From positions 434,001 through 498,000 of the forward strand of contig NZ_CP070228.1 in assembly GCF_016904675.1 (NCBI RefSeq): 64,000 nt of DNA. The letters run 5' to 3'. The notes under the pieces were generated by a model. The model did no database searches. It was not told the DNA's origin and worked only from the letters and a program-made list of their open reading frames with translations. Source of the stretch: Arcanobacterium phocisimile (GTDB lineage Bacteria; Actinomycetota; Actinomycetes; Actinomycetales; Actinomycetaceae). Each line of letters begins with the position of its first letter. Position 1 is the stretch's first letter. A program made the translations under genes and the position numbers. Positions 37,541 to 47,248 of the stretch are shown here, one piece after another.

Positions 37541-38764
37541 GTGCCCCAGCAGTATAAATCTCTGGTATTTGGCGTGGGCGCAAGGCATTTCGTCCTTTGC
37601 AAGCGTTTTTTGACCTTTTCACTTGTTCTTTATGGTGCAAATAGTTCAGACACATTTGGCCTGGGGCTCTCGTTAGCTGCGCGCACTTTACCCATTCTAC
37701 TTGTCACCTTGCTTGGCGGTGTTATTGCGGATAAGTGGGATCGTGTGAAGGCGTCTGTATCGTCAATTGTGGCCGGAATGATCCTCAATGTTTGCTTAGC
37801 TCTTGTGCTTCCTGGGGAGGGGTTAGGATGGAAGGCTCAGCTAATCTTATTGTTCTCAGGTTTTGTTGTAGCTGTAGGATCTCCTTCCTTGTATGCGTTG
37901 CTTCCATCGATTGTTGAAAAGTCAGAGATACTTTATGGCAATGCGCTAGTGCGCTCCTTTCGCAATGTTGCTGGTATCGTGGCGCCAGGAGCTGCCGCAG
38001 CTATTGGAGTACACACGTCACCCGTTTTTCTGCTTTGGTCTGTAGTTGCCATGAATGCAGTTTCAGCATGTTTGGTTGCGCGTATAAAGATCACAGAAAA
38101 TGTGATTGCACAAAAAGACGAGGGGAATGATCGTACAACTTTTCGCTCAGTCATGTCAGGAAATAGTTGGCTTTATTTCACGATTCCTTTTTGGGGTATT
38201 TTCTTGGCAGTGCACTCTGGAGCTGCTGAAGTTTCTCAACCTATCTATATTATTGAGAGACTCGGTCCGTCGATCTGGTCTTTCATGATGTCAAGCGTGG
38301 CTATCGGTTATGTGTGCGGGAGCCTATTTTCATTAAGAATCCGAACGACTAAACTAATCAGCGGAAGTATGGCGTGGGGAGCACTGTCAGTTGCTCAATT
38401 ACTTGCATGCGTTTTATCCGACTCTTTTTGGATTTTAATTATCGGCTCTTTTGTTACCGGTGTCGGTTTTGAAATCTCTGGAGTTTTATGGGGATCGGCC
38501 CTACAGTCTCGTATACCAGCAAGCCAAATGGGCAGAGTTTCTTCTCTGGATTACATGATAAGTTTCGGCACTACGCCATTTGCGTACTTTATTTATGCGC
38601 TTTTTCCAGCACAGATTCTCCACCCGGTAATTTCTATAAGCGCGCTATTGCTAATTATTCTTGCGCTTGGCGGGATATCTATGGGTCTATTTCTTGATCG
38701 TAAGAATTCTCGTATTTCAGCATCGGAGTCTTCCGCAGAACCTTCAAATTCCGTCATTGGATGA
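37541..38764 (+). CDS. MFS transporter
   Basis: About twelve membrane segments; motif A appears as GVIADKWDRVKAS. I prefer the GTG at 37541, with AAAGGGG five bases upstream (407 residues), over the ATG at 37520 that has no ribosome binding site. The C-terminal tail is hydrophilic and Ser-rich. With the MFS gene at 35785 it flanks a broken radical SAM gene, suggesting the remains of a peptide or small-molecule export locus. Confidence 0.8.
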   Translation: MPQQYKSLVFGVGARHFVLCKRFLTFSLVLYGANSSDTFGLGLSLAARTLPILLVTLLGGVIADKWDRVKASVSSIVAGMILNVCLALVLPGEGLGWKAQLILLFSGFVVAVGSPSLYALLPSIVEKSEILYGNALVRSFRNVAGIVAPGAAAAIGVHTSPVFLLWSVVAMNAVSACLVARIKITENVIAQKDEGNDRTTFRSVMSGNSWLYFTIPFWGIFLAVHSGAAEVSQPIYIIERLGPSIWSFMMSSVAIGYVCGSLFSLRIRTTKLISGSMAWGALSVAQLLACVLSDSFWILIIGSFVTGVGFEISGVLWGSALQSRIPASQMGRVSSLDYMISFGTTPFAYFIYALFPAQILHPVISISALLLIILALGGISMGLFLDRKNSRISASESSAEPSNSVIG

Positions 38765-38861
38765 GGTAACCGAAGAATAAATCCTAGGATGTATGTGTTG
38801 TATTTTCTCAAGACGAGAAGTTGTCACTTGCTCCAAACGTGTCAAAAGATGAAATTAATTC

Positions 38862-39263
38862 GGCTCTTCGCATTTTAGCTGGGTTAAGGGATGATGTTGT
38901 GTGTCGCCGGTGGGTGAATAGGTAGGTGTAAGCAAAACCCGGCAATAGCGCAAACCGAGGCGATATACTCCTAGGTTTGCGCTATTGCCGGGATTGGGCG
39001 ACGCTAGCCTTCATATCATGTCCTACTCACCAAACAGTTGCCCTTAGGTTAAGCAAAAGAGCAATGATGACCACTCAAAGCAGCCAAATACGTCAACATC
39101 TGAGCACGACAGATGGGTATGCGCTAACCTCATCACCGAACCTGCACGGTTTCTACTTCTAGATGGCGATAAATCCTGAATGCCTGCAGTGATCGTGGTA
39201 AGAATGAGGCTGATCGCACTCTAAGTGCGAACCGTACAACACCCCGCTAAAATCCCAAGAGCC
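38862..39263. mobile_element. internally deleted ISL3-family element (MITE-like), 402 bp
   Basis: The left end (38862-38885) and right end (39240-39263) are inverted copies of the 24-bp ends of the full ISL3 element at 54488-56151, with a few changes. It is flanked by ATTAATTC (38854-38861) and ATTAACTC (39264-39271), an 8-bp target duplication with one mismatch, the length expected for ISL3. The interior has no transposase but contains a perfect 19-bp palindrome (38938-38956 with 38974-38992). Confidence 0.8.
38938..38992. repeat. 19-bp perfect inverted repeat within the small element
   Basis: Arms 38938-38956 and 38974-38992, 17-base loop. It could form a long hairpin in either transcript and may act as an insulator against read-through. 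There is no T-run. Confidence 0.7.
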
Positions 39264-39425
39264 ATTAACTCAGGCGTTCTGCGTCACCGGCTATTGTGAC
39301 TGAGTTTAGAGGACTCAAAATGGCGGATATCGGCACGATAGGGTGCTATACAGTTATTGTGCCGCTGGGCGCTTTTTGCGCCCAAAAACACGAAACAACG
39401 CAGCAAAGTGCGAACAATGCCCGGT

Positions 39426-41609
39426 TTAGCTCTCCACACTTCCACCAAGCAATACCGCCACCGAGAACGGTGCGAGGGTCAGATGCCCACCGGGTGCAAT
39501 ATGCTCCGTGTGCTCGCGTGGGCGCTCCCATTGGCTGGCCCACATCAGCTCAAAATCAGTACCGCGTCCCCACGGAAGCGTGACCTGTTCAGCCTGAGCC
39601 TGACCGTTAATAATCACCAACGCATCGCGACTTATTCCACGCCCCGAACGCAGCATTTGCACCAACCGGGCCTGGGGATCAAACCACGTGTAGTCCTGCA
39701 TCTGGTTGCCAGAAGCATCCAACCATTCCATGTCACGTAGCGCGTCGCCCTCGCGCGGACTGCCGGTAAAGAACTGGGTCGGGCGGAACACCGCATGTTC
39801 CCGGCGCAACTGCAACAAGAACGACGTCGTTGCCAACATGTTTTCTTCATGCTCGCCAAGCTCCCAATCCAGCCACGATAACGGCGAATTCTGGCAGTAC
39901 GCATTATTGTTGCCATGCTGGGTTTTCAAGATTTCGTCCCCGGCGGTGAGCATCGGAGTGCCGGCAGCCAAAATCAAACACGCCATCAAATTACGTGCCG
40001 ATTTACGTCGCATCGTCATAATAGCCTCCGACGCGCTACCTTCAACTCCGTGATTCCACGACAAATTATTATCGCTACCGTCGCGATTATCTTCCAAATT
40101 CGCGTCATTATGTTTATGCGAATAAGCGGTCAAATCGTTGAGCGAAAAACCATCATGTGCCGTCACAAAATTCACTGAGGCATGCACACCACGCCCACCA
40201 GGGAGTCGGCCGTGGCCGAACAAATCAGCAGAACCTGCCATACGAGTGGCCAAATCACGCAGATCGCTACCGTGCCCGCCGTGCACGATCGCTGCCGGCT
40301 CACTGAGCCAAAACGAACGCAACGTATCGCGGAACCGATCGTTCCAATCCGCCGTCGGCACCGGGAACTGGCCGGTACGCCAACCGCCATAACCCACATC
40401 CCACGGTTCGTTAATCAGCTTGACGGTACTGAGCACCGGATCGGTTGCCATCGCACTATAGAGCGGATGATTCGGGTTGAAATTATCGCCCTCGCGCCCC
40501 AAAGTCACCGCCAAATCGAACCGGAACCCGTCCACGCCGAAAACCTCAACCCAGTAACGCAACGAATCCAACGTCATCCGAATCACAGACGTGCGGCGGA
40601 AATCGAAAGAATTCCCACACCCAGTGGTGTCTTTTAATGCTCCTGGATTAGTTGAATCATGGCGATAGTACAGTGACGAATCAAGTCCTCGCCACGAAAC
40701 CGTCACGCCGTCAGTACCGGCTTCACACGAATGGTTGTAGACGACGTCGAGCAACACCTCAATACCAGCCGCATGTAACGCAGCCACCATGTTTTTCACT
40801 TCATCAATCACGCCTTGGGCGCCAGCTGCGCGACCCGCAGCGCTCGCATAGCTCGGCTCAGGGGCAAAGAAACTCAACGTGTTATAGCCCCAATAATTTT
40901 CTAGACCCTTATGAATCAGGAACGGTTCACTGAGCTTGGCGTGAATCGGCAACAACTCAATCGCGCTAATTCCCAACGATTTTAGGTGCGTAATCGTCGC
41001 CGGATGGCCTAAGCCCGCATAGGTGCCGCGTAGTTCTTCTGGCACGCCCGGCAGCGTCTTGGTCAAACCCACAACGTGAGCTTCATAAATCACAGTCTCA
41101 TCCCACGGCGTGTAGGGGTGCGCACAAGCGGTTGGCTCGTCAGCAATAATTACGCCCAGTCCAGCGACTTCTACCGAGTCACGCGGATCGCGCTGGTCGA
41201 GGTGAGCGGTGTGATCGTCGTCCATCACATAGCCGTACAGCCGTGGATCGATGATCGGGGTGCGTCCTACCGCGCGCGCATACGGATCGAGTAGCAACTT
41301 CGCCGGATTATAGACGTGACCGGCGGCTGGATCCCAGCGACCATCAACCCGAAAACCATAAAAAGTTCCAGCCGTAATACCGGCAATGTGACCAGCCCAA
41401 ACGCCATAAAGACCGCGGCGTAACGCTACGCGATGTTCGGCATGGTTATTGTCCGGATCCACAAAGCACGCCCAGACGTTCGTGGCGTGCGGTGCTTCCA
41501 CAGCGATATCAACCCCGTCGGCAATGAGGTGTGCACCGAGCTTGGGCGGATTGTTAAGCGCGGGCTGAGCCAGGGGAGCGTCAATATATGGCGTATCTGA
41601 AATAGTCAC
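39426..41609 (-). CDS. glgX: glycogen debranching enzyme GlgX (isoamylase type)
   Basis: Hydrolyses alpha-1,6 branches of phosphorylase-limited glycogen. The 727 residues show an N-terminal CBM48-like domain (FYGFRVDGRWDPAAGHVYNP, about 80-100) and a GH13_11 barrel with ENYWGYNTLSFF, nucleophile in DGFRFDLAVTLG, acid/base in KLINEPWDVG and HDGFSLNDLTAY. It complements glgP and the GlgE operon 27 kb away. Its 3' end was duplicated to 31.9-33.7 kb. The 160 bp after its stop are gene-free and include a short hairpin (39367-39383). Confidence 0.94.
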   Translation of the reverse strand: MTISDTPYIDAPLAQPALNNPPKLGAHLIADGVDIAVEAPHATNVWACFVDPDNNHAEHRVALRRGLYGVWAGHIAGITAGTFYGFRVDGRWDPAAGHVYNPAKLLLDPYARAVGRTPIIDPRLYGYVMDDDHTAHLDQRDPRDSVEVAGLGVIIADEPTACAHPYTPWDETVIYEAHVVGLTKTLPGVPEELRGTYAGLGHPATITHLKSLGISAIELLPIHAKLSEPFLIHKGLENYWGYNTLSFFAPEPSYASAAGRAAGAQGVIDEVKNMVAALHAAGIEVLLDVVYNHSCEAGTDGVTVSWRGLDSSLYYRHDSTNPGALKDTTGCGNSFDFRRTSVIRMTLDSLRYWVEVFGVDGFRFDLAVTLGREGDNFNPNHPLYSAMATDPVLSTVKLINEPWDVGYGGWRTGQFPVPTADWNDRFRDTLRSFWLSEPAAIVHGGHGSDLRDLATRMAGSADLFGHGRLPGGRGVHASVNFVTAHDGFSLNDLTAYSHKHNDANLEDNRDGSDNNLSWNHGVEGSASEAIMTMRRKSARNLMACLILAAGTPMLTAGDEILKTQHGNNNAYCQNSPLSWLDWELGEHEENMLATTSFLLQLRREHAVFRPTQFFTGSPREGDALRDMEWLDASGNQMQDYTWFDPQARLVQMLRSGRGISRDALVIINGQAQAEQVTLPWGRGTDFELMWASQWERPREHTEHIAPGGHLTLAPFSVAVLLGGSVES

Positions 41610-41668
41610 GCCTTATATTGTGGCAAATTTATGCAGTTTTCGGGCAGGCTAAGAGTAAGGTTGTAAAA

Positions 41669-42604
41669 GTGGATGACTTAACTCATACGTATAACCCGTT
41701 AGACGTGCCCGATAACACCGGGGCGTTCGTTATTGATAGTGCGCTTATGCCTGTGCGAGAAAGAATGCAGATAGCGTGTGTACGCTCTGCGACTATTGCT
41801 TTCAATAACGGGGAAATAGCCTGGTTTGATGGCGAGGAAACCGCAGCTCTTCCAGCCGAGGAATTGATCTATCTTGCCTCCGATTCGGCTCACGATTATT
41901 TCGTGTACGACGACGGTGAACGCTCTCCAGATCATGAGGGTTACGGTGCGTGGGAGAACATTTTGCAAAAAAGTGGGGCGGAGGCGGCTCGCGTGCGTCT
42001 AGAGTTTGTGGACATCCGCCACGTGGTGGGGGAGTTACCTACCGCGCAAATGCAACTGGTGTGGTCGGCGTTGGCGTTGACCGCATGGCATCGCCAGGCG
42101 CGTTTTTGTGAACAATGTGGAACGCCACTCGTGAGTGACCGACTCGGGCGCAAACGTCAATGCGCAACCGGGCATGTTGTGTTTCCGCGCATGGATCCGG
42201 CGGTGATCATGGCGATTGTTGATGAGCAGGGTCGGCTACTGTTGGCGCGCAACAGCCGCTGGCTGCAGGGGCGCGTATCTGTGCTGGCCGGTTTTTTAGA
42301 GCCGGGGGAGTCCTTCGAACAAGCCGTGCGCCGCGAAACCCGTGAGGAGGCCGGAGTGCAGGTCGATCGCGTGCGTTATCTCGGTTCGCAATCGTGGCCT
42401 TTCCCGCGTTCTTTGATGGTCGCCTTCGTCGGCTACACTCGCGAGACTGCAGTGAAGATCGACGACGACGAAATCGCCGAAGCGTTCTTCGCTACCCGTG
42501 ACTCGGTGCGGGAACGAGTTGCCAACGGTGAGCTCACCTTGCCGTCGAACGCATCGGTTGGACGCGCATTAATCGAACACTGGTTGAGTGGAAAATTGGG
42601 TTAA
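41669..42604 (+). CDS. nudC: NAD(+)/NADH pyrophosphatase NudC
   Basis: Nudix hydrolase acting on NAD(H) and possibly NAD-capped RNA. A zinc-ribbon pair is partly visible (CEQCGTP, followed by a single later Cys in RQCATGH, so the second knuckle is incomplete). The Nudix box is GFLEPGESFEQAVRRETREE, followed by AGV. The NudC-specific array SQSWPFPRSLM follows. I start at GTG 41669, with TAAGG eight bases upstream, giving 311 residues; a TTG at 41618 would add 17. It is divergent from glgX. Confidence 0.9.
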   Translation: MDDLTHTYNPLDVPDNTGAFVIDSALMPVRERMQIACVRSATIAFNNGEIAWFDGEETAALPAEELIYLASDSAHDYFVYDDGERSPDHEGYGAWENILQKSGAEAARVRLEFVDIRHVVGELPTAQMQLVWSALALTAWHRQARFCEQCGTPLVSDRLGRKRQCATGHVVFPRMDPAVIMAIVDEQGRLLLARNSRWLQGRVSVLAGFLEPGESFEQAVRRETREEAGVQVDRVRYLGSQSWPFPRSLMVAFVGYTRETAVKIDDDEIAEAFFATRDSVRERVANGELTLPSNASVGRALIEHWLSGKLG

Positions 42605-42699
42605 TCCACACCTTGTGGTTGTGACGGCGCACGTTGTCGGAGGCGCCAACTACAATCAATACACGACGGAAAAAGATACGTAAGGGGAGGAGCGGTAGC

Positions 42700-44688
42700 A
42701 TGGATACTGATGGGTTGCTTGATTTTCTCGATCCAGATCAGCGTGCAGTAGCTGAGCATATTTACGGCCCTATGGCAGTGCTTGCCGGTGCTGGAACCGG
42801 TAAAACTCGTGCCATCACCCACCGCATCGCATACGCTGTGCGTACCGGCGCTTTCGATCCGCGTAATATCTTGGCAGTGACCTTCACTGCCAAGGCTGCC
42901 TCCGAGATGCGTTCGCGGTTGCGCGATCTGGGTGTCTCCCCGATAAATGCACGAACCTTCCACTCTGCTGCGTTAGCTCAGCTACGCCACTTTTGGCCCC
43001 AAGCTATTGGCGGTCACGTGCCAGAGATCAAAGAATCGAAAATACCGTTAGTTTCGGCAGCAGTAGCAGCTCTTGGCCTCGATACCTCCAAACCTGCTAT
43101 CCGTGATTTTGCTGCCGAGATCGAATGGTCCAAGGTGACCTTGTGCCCGCCAGAAGAGTACGAGGAGCGCGCTCGTGAATACAAGCGAGATTTCATTGCG
43201 GGAACTACCTATCGTGATATCGCCCATCTGATTTCTCGCTATGAGGAAGCAAAGGCCGAACGCGGGGTTATTGATTTTGAAGACGTCATCTTGTTGCTGA
43301 TTGGCATGATGCGTGAAGAGCCGGAAATTGCTGAGATTATCCGCCATCAATACCGGCATTTTGTGGTAGACGAATTCCAGGACGTTTCCCCGATGCAATA
43401 CCGGTTGTTGCAACTGTGGCTGGGTGATCGCAAAGATTTGTGCGTGGTGGGTGATGTGGCGCAGACGATTTACTCCTTCGCAGGAGCACGTGCCACCTAT
43501 CTTTCTGAGTTTTCTCGGCATTTTCCGCAAGCTCAGATTGTGCGGCTCCATCGCGACTATCGTTCAACCCCGCAAGTGGTGGATTTAGCCAATACGGTTA
43601 TTGGTCAATCCCAACTCGACGGCGCAGTTCACCTCAGCTCTATGTTGCCGTCCGGGCGTCCAGTAAGTTTTAGTGAGTACGGCGATGATGCGCACGAAGC
43701 GAGCGAAGTGGCGGGCAAGATTTTAACGCTGGTAGAAAGCGGAATACAGTATTCCGATATTGCGATTCTGTATCGTACCAATGCGCAATCTGCAGTGTTA
43801 GAAACGACGTTAGCCCAGGCCGGCATTCCGGTGTCGATTAAAGACGCCGATCGTTTCTTCCAGCGTAAGGACGTCAAAGAAGCGATGGTGTCTATTCGCT
43901 CAGTTGCCCGGCTCCCGCAACATGACGGGCTCGAAGCTGCCGTTACCGATGCGTTGAAGCAGGTAGGGTGGCGGCCGGAGCCGCCGGTGGGGCGCGGAGC
44001 GATTCGCGAACGCTGGGATGCGCTCAATACCTTGCGTGAGTTGGCGGCAGACATGGAAGACAAACGTGACGCGAGTGTTGAAGAGTTTCTTGCCGAGATG
44101 GCCGAACGCTCGCAGATGATGAACGAGCCAGCCACTAATTCGGTTACGCTGGCGTCCTTGCACGCCTCGAAAGGTTTGGAGTGGAAGGCAGTGTTCTTGG
44201 TTGGCATGAGCGAGGGGCTGATGCCGATCTCGTTGGCGAAGGGCGAAGCCGGAATTGAAGAAGAACGGCGTTTGCTGTATGTGGGGATCACTCGTGCGAA
44301 AGAATATTTAGCGATATCGTATGCGCGTACGAATACCGGACGTGCTGATCGGCAACGCTCGCGTTTCCTCGCTGAGATTTGGCCGCAGTTGCAGTCGCGG
44401 GCAACTCAGGCGCGCAAGAAATCAGCTGAGCAGGCGCAAGATTTCGCCACCTACCATGCAGAGGATCAAGAGCTCTTCGATGCGCTTAGTGCGTGGCGTG
44501 CCGAGGTGGCGCGCGAAGCACAGCGCAAACCGTATCTGATTTTCCATGATTCGGTGCTTCGTGACATTGCGATCGCTAAGCCCCGCAACCTTGCAGAGCT
44601 CGGCCAAATCAAAGGCATTGGCGCGATGAAGCTGTCCTATTTCGGGCAAGGGGTGTTGAGTGTTGTCGAGCAGTTTGCGGCACGGTGA
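42700..44688 (+). CDS. uvrD2: UvrD2-type ATP-dependent DNA helicase with HRDC domain
   Basis: Superfamily 1 helicase of 662 residues from the ATG at 42700, which has GGGGAGGAG seven bases upstream. Walker A is AGAGTGKT, the DEXQ-type Walker B is VVDEFQDVSPMQY, and later motifs (YRSTPQVVDLAN, YVGITRAKEYLAISYAR) are intact. The C-terminal segment LAELGQIKGIGAMKLSYFG is an HRDC domain, as in mycobacterial UvrD2. The neighbours (cyclodehydratase-like, DUF2342, PDZ-Lon, UPF0182) match the Rv3198c-Rv3193c region of Mycobacterium in content. Confidence 0.93.
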   Translation: MDTDGLLDFLDPDQRAVAEHIYGPMAVLAGAGTGKTRAITHRIAYAVRTGAFDPRNILAVTFTAKAASEMRSRLRDLGVSPINARTFHSAALAQLRHFWPQAIGGHVPEIKESKIPLVSAAVAALGLDTSKPAIRDFAAEIEWSKVTLCPPEEYEERAREYKRDFIAGTTYRDIAHLISRYEEAKAERGVIDFEDVILLLIGMMREEPEIAEIIRHQYRHFVVDEFQDVSPMQYRLLQLWLGDRKDLCVVGDVAQTIYSFAGARATYLSEFSRHFPQAQIVRLHRDYRSTPQVVDLANTVIGQSQLDGAVHLSSMLPSGRPVSFSEYGDDAHEASEVAGKILTLVESGIQYSDIAILYRTNAQSAVLETTLAQAGIPVSIKDADRFFQRKDVKEAMVSIRSVARLPQHDGLEAAVTDALKQVGWRPEPPVGRGAIRERWDALNTLRELAADMEDKRDASVEEFLAEMAERSQMMNEPATNSVTLASLHASKGLEWKAVFLVGMSEGLMPISLAKGEAGIEEERRLLYVGITRAKEYLAISYARTNTGRADRQRSRFLAEIWPQLQSRATQARKKSAEQAQDFATYHAEDQELFDALSAWRAEVAREAQRKPYLIFHDSVLRDIAIAKPRNLAELGQIKGIGAMKLSYFGQGVLSVVEQFAAR

Positions 44689-44698
44689 GTGTGCCGGG

Positions 44699-45685
44699 TC
44701 AGTTCGCGAAGTCTTGGCATCCGCACTGCGGATGAACTGATATGTCGCACAAGGCTGGGGGCGCAGGTTGTGGCCCGATCACGCTGAGCTTGTTCCGCAA
44801 CGCTGGCCGCTCGCCGTCGATTAACGCCAACACCTCGCGTGCAATGAGCGCCGCTCCGACTTCCATCGACGAAATATCGGCACGAATATCTGGCCTACCA
44901 AAGGTCTGCATTGCCAGCCGCGGCCACAGCGGATCAGCATCACGACGATGCAAATACACGCACGAGACACACGCGCTTTCGTGCGGAATCGTCGTCGGCC
45001 CAACTACCACATCAACCTCTTCAATCCACGCATGAACGAGCGGCACGCCGTCAGCTAGCCACTGGGCCGTATGCGCCGGATTGAGCGCATACGGCCCAGT
45101 TTCCACCACCGCCGTCGGAGTACGTGATGCTGCAGGGCTGTCAGCAACCGCAGGGCTGTCAGCAACCGCAGGACTGCCAGCATCCGTATCGAAGAAAGAA
45201 CGGAATGCTAAATAGCGCGGCACGCCAGAAAACTCGGCGGCTAAGAGCCGATGATCGGCGGAACCAACCATCGCAGTGTCCCGGCACGATAACGTACCCA
45301 CACCGGCGTCGCGCAAAATCAACGCCGCCGCCGTGCTCAGATAGTCACCGCGAGAAAACACCACATGTGCCCGGCGTCGGGCGTGCGGAAGAGAATTATG
45401 TAAGCGCACATGCGCAGCATCGTCAGGAGCAAAAACATTCTCACTCGTGAGCACACCGCTACGTTCCAACATCGCCACAATAGTGTGCGCTCGATCTGGC
45501 GAAACATGAAACTTTCGGGCCCGGTGCGACACATCAACCTCTGTATGGGGTTGGCTCAACGAATCAACAAAATGTAGTTCCGGGACGCTCAAGCCCTCAA
45601 GAATCACGCCACTGCGCGGATCTAACCCAATCTGGATCTGATCAGTCTCACGCCAAATAACCGGTAAACCTGGCTTAATCTGCAT
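44699..45685 (-). CDS. ThiF/cyclodehydratase-like conserved actinobacterial protein
   Basis: 328-residue protein resembling the leader-binding/ThiF-like half of cyclodehydratases. The best segments are VVVGPTTIPHESACVSCVYL, with its CVSC cysteine pair, and the C-terminal CGC. Relatives sit beside uvrD2 in many actinobacteria (Rv3196 in M. tuberculosis) and have no proven function. A six-residue motif (AVADSP) is repeated in the middle, encoded by an 18-bp tandem repeat at 45129-45182, a variable linker. It is convergent with uvrD2 with a 10-bp gap. Confidence 0.7.
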   Translation of the reverse strand: MQIKPGLPVIWRETDQIQIGLDPRSGVILEGLSVPELHFVDSLSQPHTEVDVSHRARKFHVSPDRAHTIVAMLERSGVLTSENVFAPDDAAHVRLHNSLPHARRRAHVVFSRGDYLSTAAALILRDAGVGTLSCRDTAMVGSADHRLLAAEFSGVPRYLAFRSFFDTDAGSPAVADSPAVADSPAASRTPTAVVETGPYALNPAHTAQWLADGVPLVHAWIEEVDVVVGPTTIPHESACVSCVYLHRRDADPLWPRLAMQTFGRPDIRADISSMEVGAALIAREVLALIDGERPALRNKLSVIGPQPAPPALCDISVHPQCGCQDFAN

Positions 45686-45731
45686 ACTGCCTCCTCTTAC
45701 GGTGGCACTAGATTAAAACAAAGCTCCCAGT

Positions 45732-45756
45732 CAGCTGTGGCAAGCATCCACAGCTG
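45732..45756 (-). terminator. hairpin after the DUF2342 gene
   Basis: 9-bp stem CAGCTGTGG/CCACAGCTG (45732-45740 with 45748-45756) just after the stop codon of the upstream minus-strand gene. T-rich sequence follows after about ten bases. Weak terminator. Confidence 0.5.
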
Positions 45757-45764
45757 TGGAAAAA

Positions 45765-47123
45765 CTAGGCAGGCGTTGAGCCAGATTCGGTATTATCCTC
45801 ACCGTCAAGCAACTCAGACAAGAACGAATCGAGCTCTTCTTCAATGGCGGCCGCTTCTGGAGAGAAGAACAACTGCGGATCAGCTAACTGCTCAGCAGTT
45901 GGCAACAAATCCGGGTGGGTCCACAGACGATCGCGACCTGCGTCGCCCAACTCCCGAGTGGCACGCTCCCAGAACGCCAACGCAGAACGCAAATGACGCG
46001 GAGCAAGCTCCACACCAAGCTGGCTTCCCCACACCGCTTTGGCCGGATGTGAAGTGGCATTCCGGCGAGCAAACATTTCACGAAGAGCAGCTGCGCTGGG
46101 CAGATACGCCAACACGGCACGGGCCGAAACCGCAGCAACCCAGCCGTCAATCAGCGAAAGCAGATGCTCGAGGCGAGCCAACGCATCCTTTTGCGCAGCA
46201 GACTGTTCCATGGAGAATACGCCCGTGAAATCCATATCTTGCATAGCTTCCGGATTTGAAAAATCGAAAGCGCGCGCCTGCTCTTCAATCGACGACATAT
46301 CAATTTCGATGCCACGAGCATACTCGGCAACAGTGTCAATAATGCGCGAACGCAACCAGGGAATCGAGGTGAACAACCGCGACGCGGCAGCTTCACGCAC
46401 CGCAATATACATCCGCACGTCGTCTTCAGAATCTTCCAGCTCGGCAGCGAACTCAGTGATATTGGAATTAACCAACGCCGCCGAAGATCCTTCCATGAGA
46501 GGTAAACCAATATCGGCAGTGCCGAACGACGACGAAGCGAGCTGAGCGAGAGCCGAACCGTACTGCATCCCCAAGAACGACGAAATCATCGAGCCCAACA
46601 AGGCTTCCGGATCTGACATCAAGCCAGACATCTCCGGTGGCAACTGCGCTAACTGCTCACGCATCACATCACCAAAAGCACGGTTAATGTTAGTACCTAG
46701 CGGATCAAGAAGCTTCTTGAATGTCGGAAGCGAATGTGCAATCCAATCAAGACGAGTCCACGCAAGATTCGGACCAGTTGTGGGATCGACGTCGGTCACC
46801 GCATCTAGCCACAGTGACGCAACGGAAAGTGCTGAGCGGATCTTGTCGCCCTGCGCCGCCGACAAACTATCCATATTGGTCCGGATAATCGTATCGCGAG
46901 CTACTTCTTCAGCGATTTTCCAATTAACTGGACCCTCCCCATGCGAACCAAGCATAGCTTGCAACTGGGAAGTAACCGCACGCATCTGCTCTGGACTCAT
47001 CGCCGCCCCCATAGCCGACGGATCGAGTCCAGATTCTTTCATCGAACGAATCACCTCATCGGCGGAATCGCCCATGATGGCGCGCAACATTTCTTCCCAT
47101 TGTTCATTGTTCTGCTCGGGCAT
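45765..47123 (-). CDS. DUF2342 zinc-dependent-metalloprotease-like protein
   Basis: 452 residues of the actinobacterial DUF2342 family (Rv3195 type; sometimes labelled F420-associated). Characteristic parts are MYIAVREAAASRLFTSIPWL and YARGIEIDMSSIEEQ. No classical HExxH motif was found: the helix that in relatives reads REAAHARLF has Ala-Ser in place of the His here, so peptidase activity is uncertain. It is acidic at the C-terminus and lies in the conserved block next to the PDZ-Lon protease gene, divergently oriented. Confidence 0.8.
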   Translation of the reverse strand: MPEQNNEQWEEMLRAIMGDSADEVIRSMKESGLDPSAMGAAMSPEQMRAVTSQLQAMLGSHGEGPVNWKIAEEVARDTIIRTNMDSLSAAQGDKIRSALSVASLWLDAVTDVDPTTGPNLAWTRLDWIAHSLPTFKKLLDPLGTNINRAFGDVMREQLAQLPPEMSGLMSDPEALLGSMISSFLGMQYGSALAQLASSSFGTADIGLPLMEGSSAALVNSNITEFAAELEDSEDDVRMYIAVREAAASRLFTSIPWLRSRIIDTVAEYARGIEIDMSSIEEQARAFDFSNPEAMQDMDFTGVFSMEQSAAQKDALARLEHLLSLIDGWVAAVSARAVLAYLPSAAALREMFARRNATSHPAKAVWGSQLGVELAPRHLRSALAFWERATRELGDAGRDRLWTHPDLLPTAEQLADPQLFFSPEAAAIEEELDSFLSELLDGEDNTESGSTPA

Positions 47124-47248
47124 ACTGCTCTCCTTTATATCTGTCTATAGCCTAACTGGCAGAGGACATTACCCACAACGCAGATAGTCAGGTGCGCGCA
47201 GGGCGAACGACCTCCCCAGTCCCGCACGCACTAGGGCATGATAGATGT

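Noticed and set aside
39367-39383. GGGCGC/GCGCCC hairpin taken as the glgX terminator
   Set aside because: On the minus strand, where glgX is transcribed, the T-run is before the hairpin rather than after it, so it is not a convincing terminator for glgX.
44699-45685. A thiazole/oxazole peptide (TOMM) biosynthesis locus based on the cyclodehydratase-like protein
   Set aside because: There is no precursor, YcaO or dehydrogenase gene nearby, and the gene occupies the place of the conserved actinobacterial Rv3196 homologue next to uvrD2.
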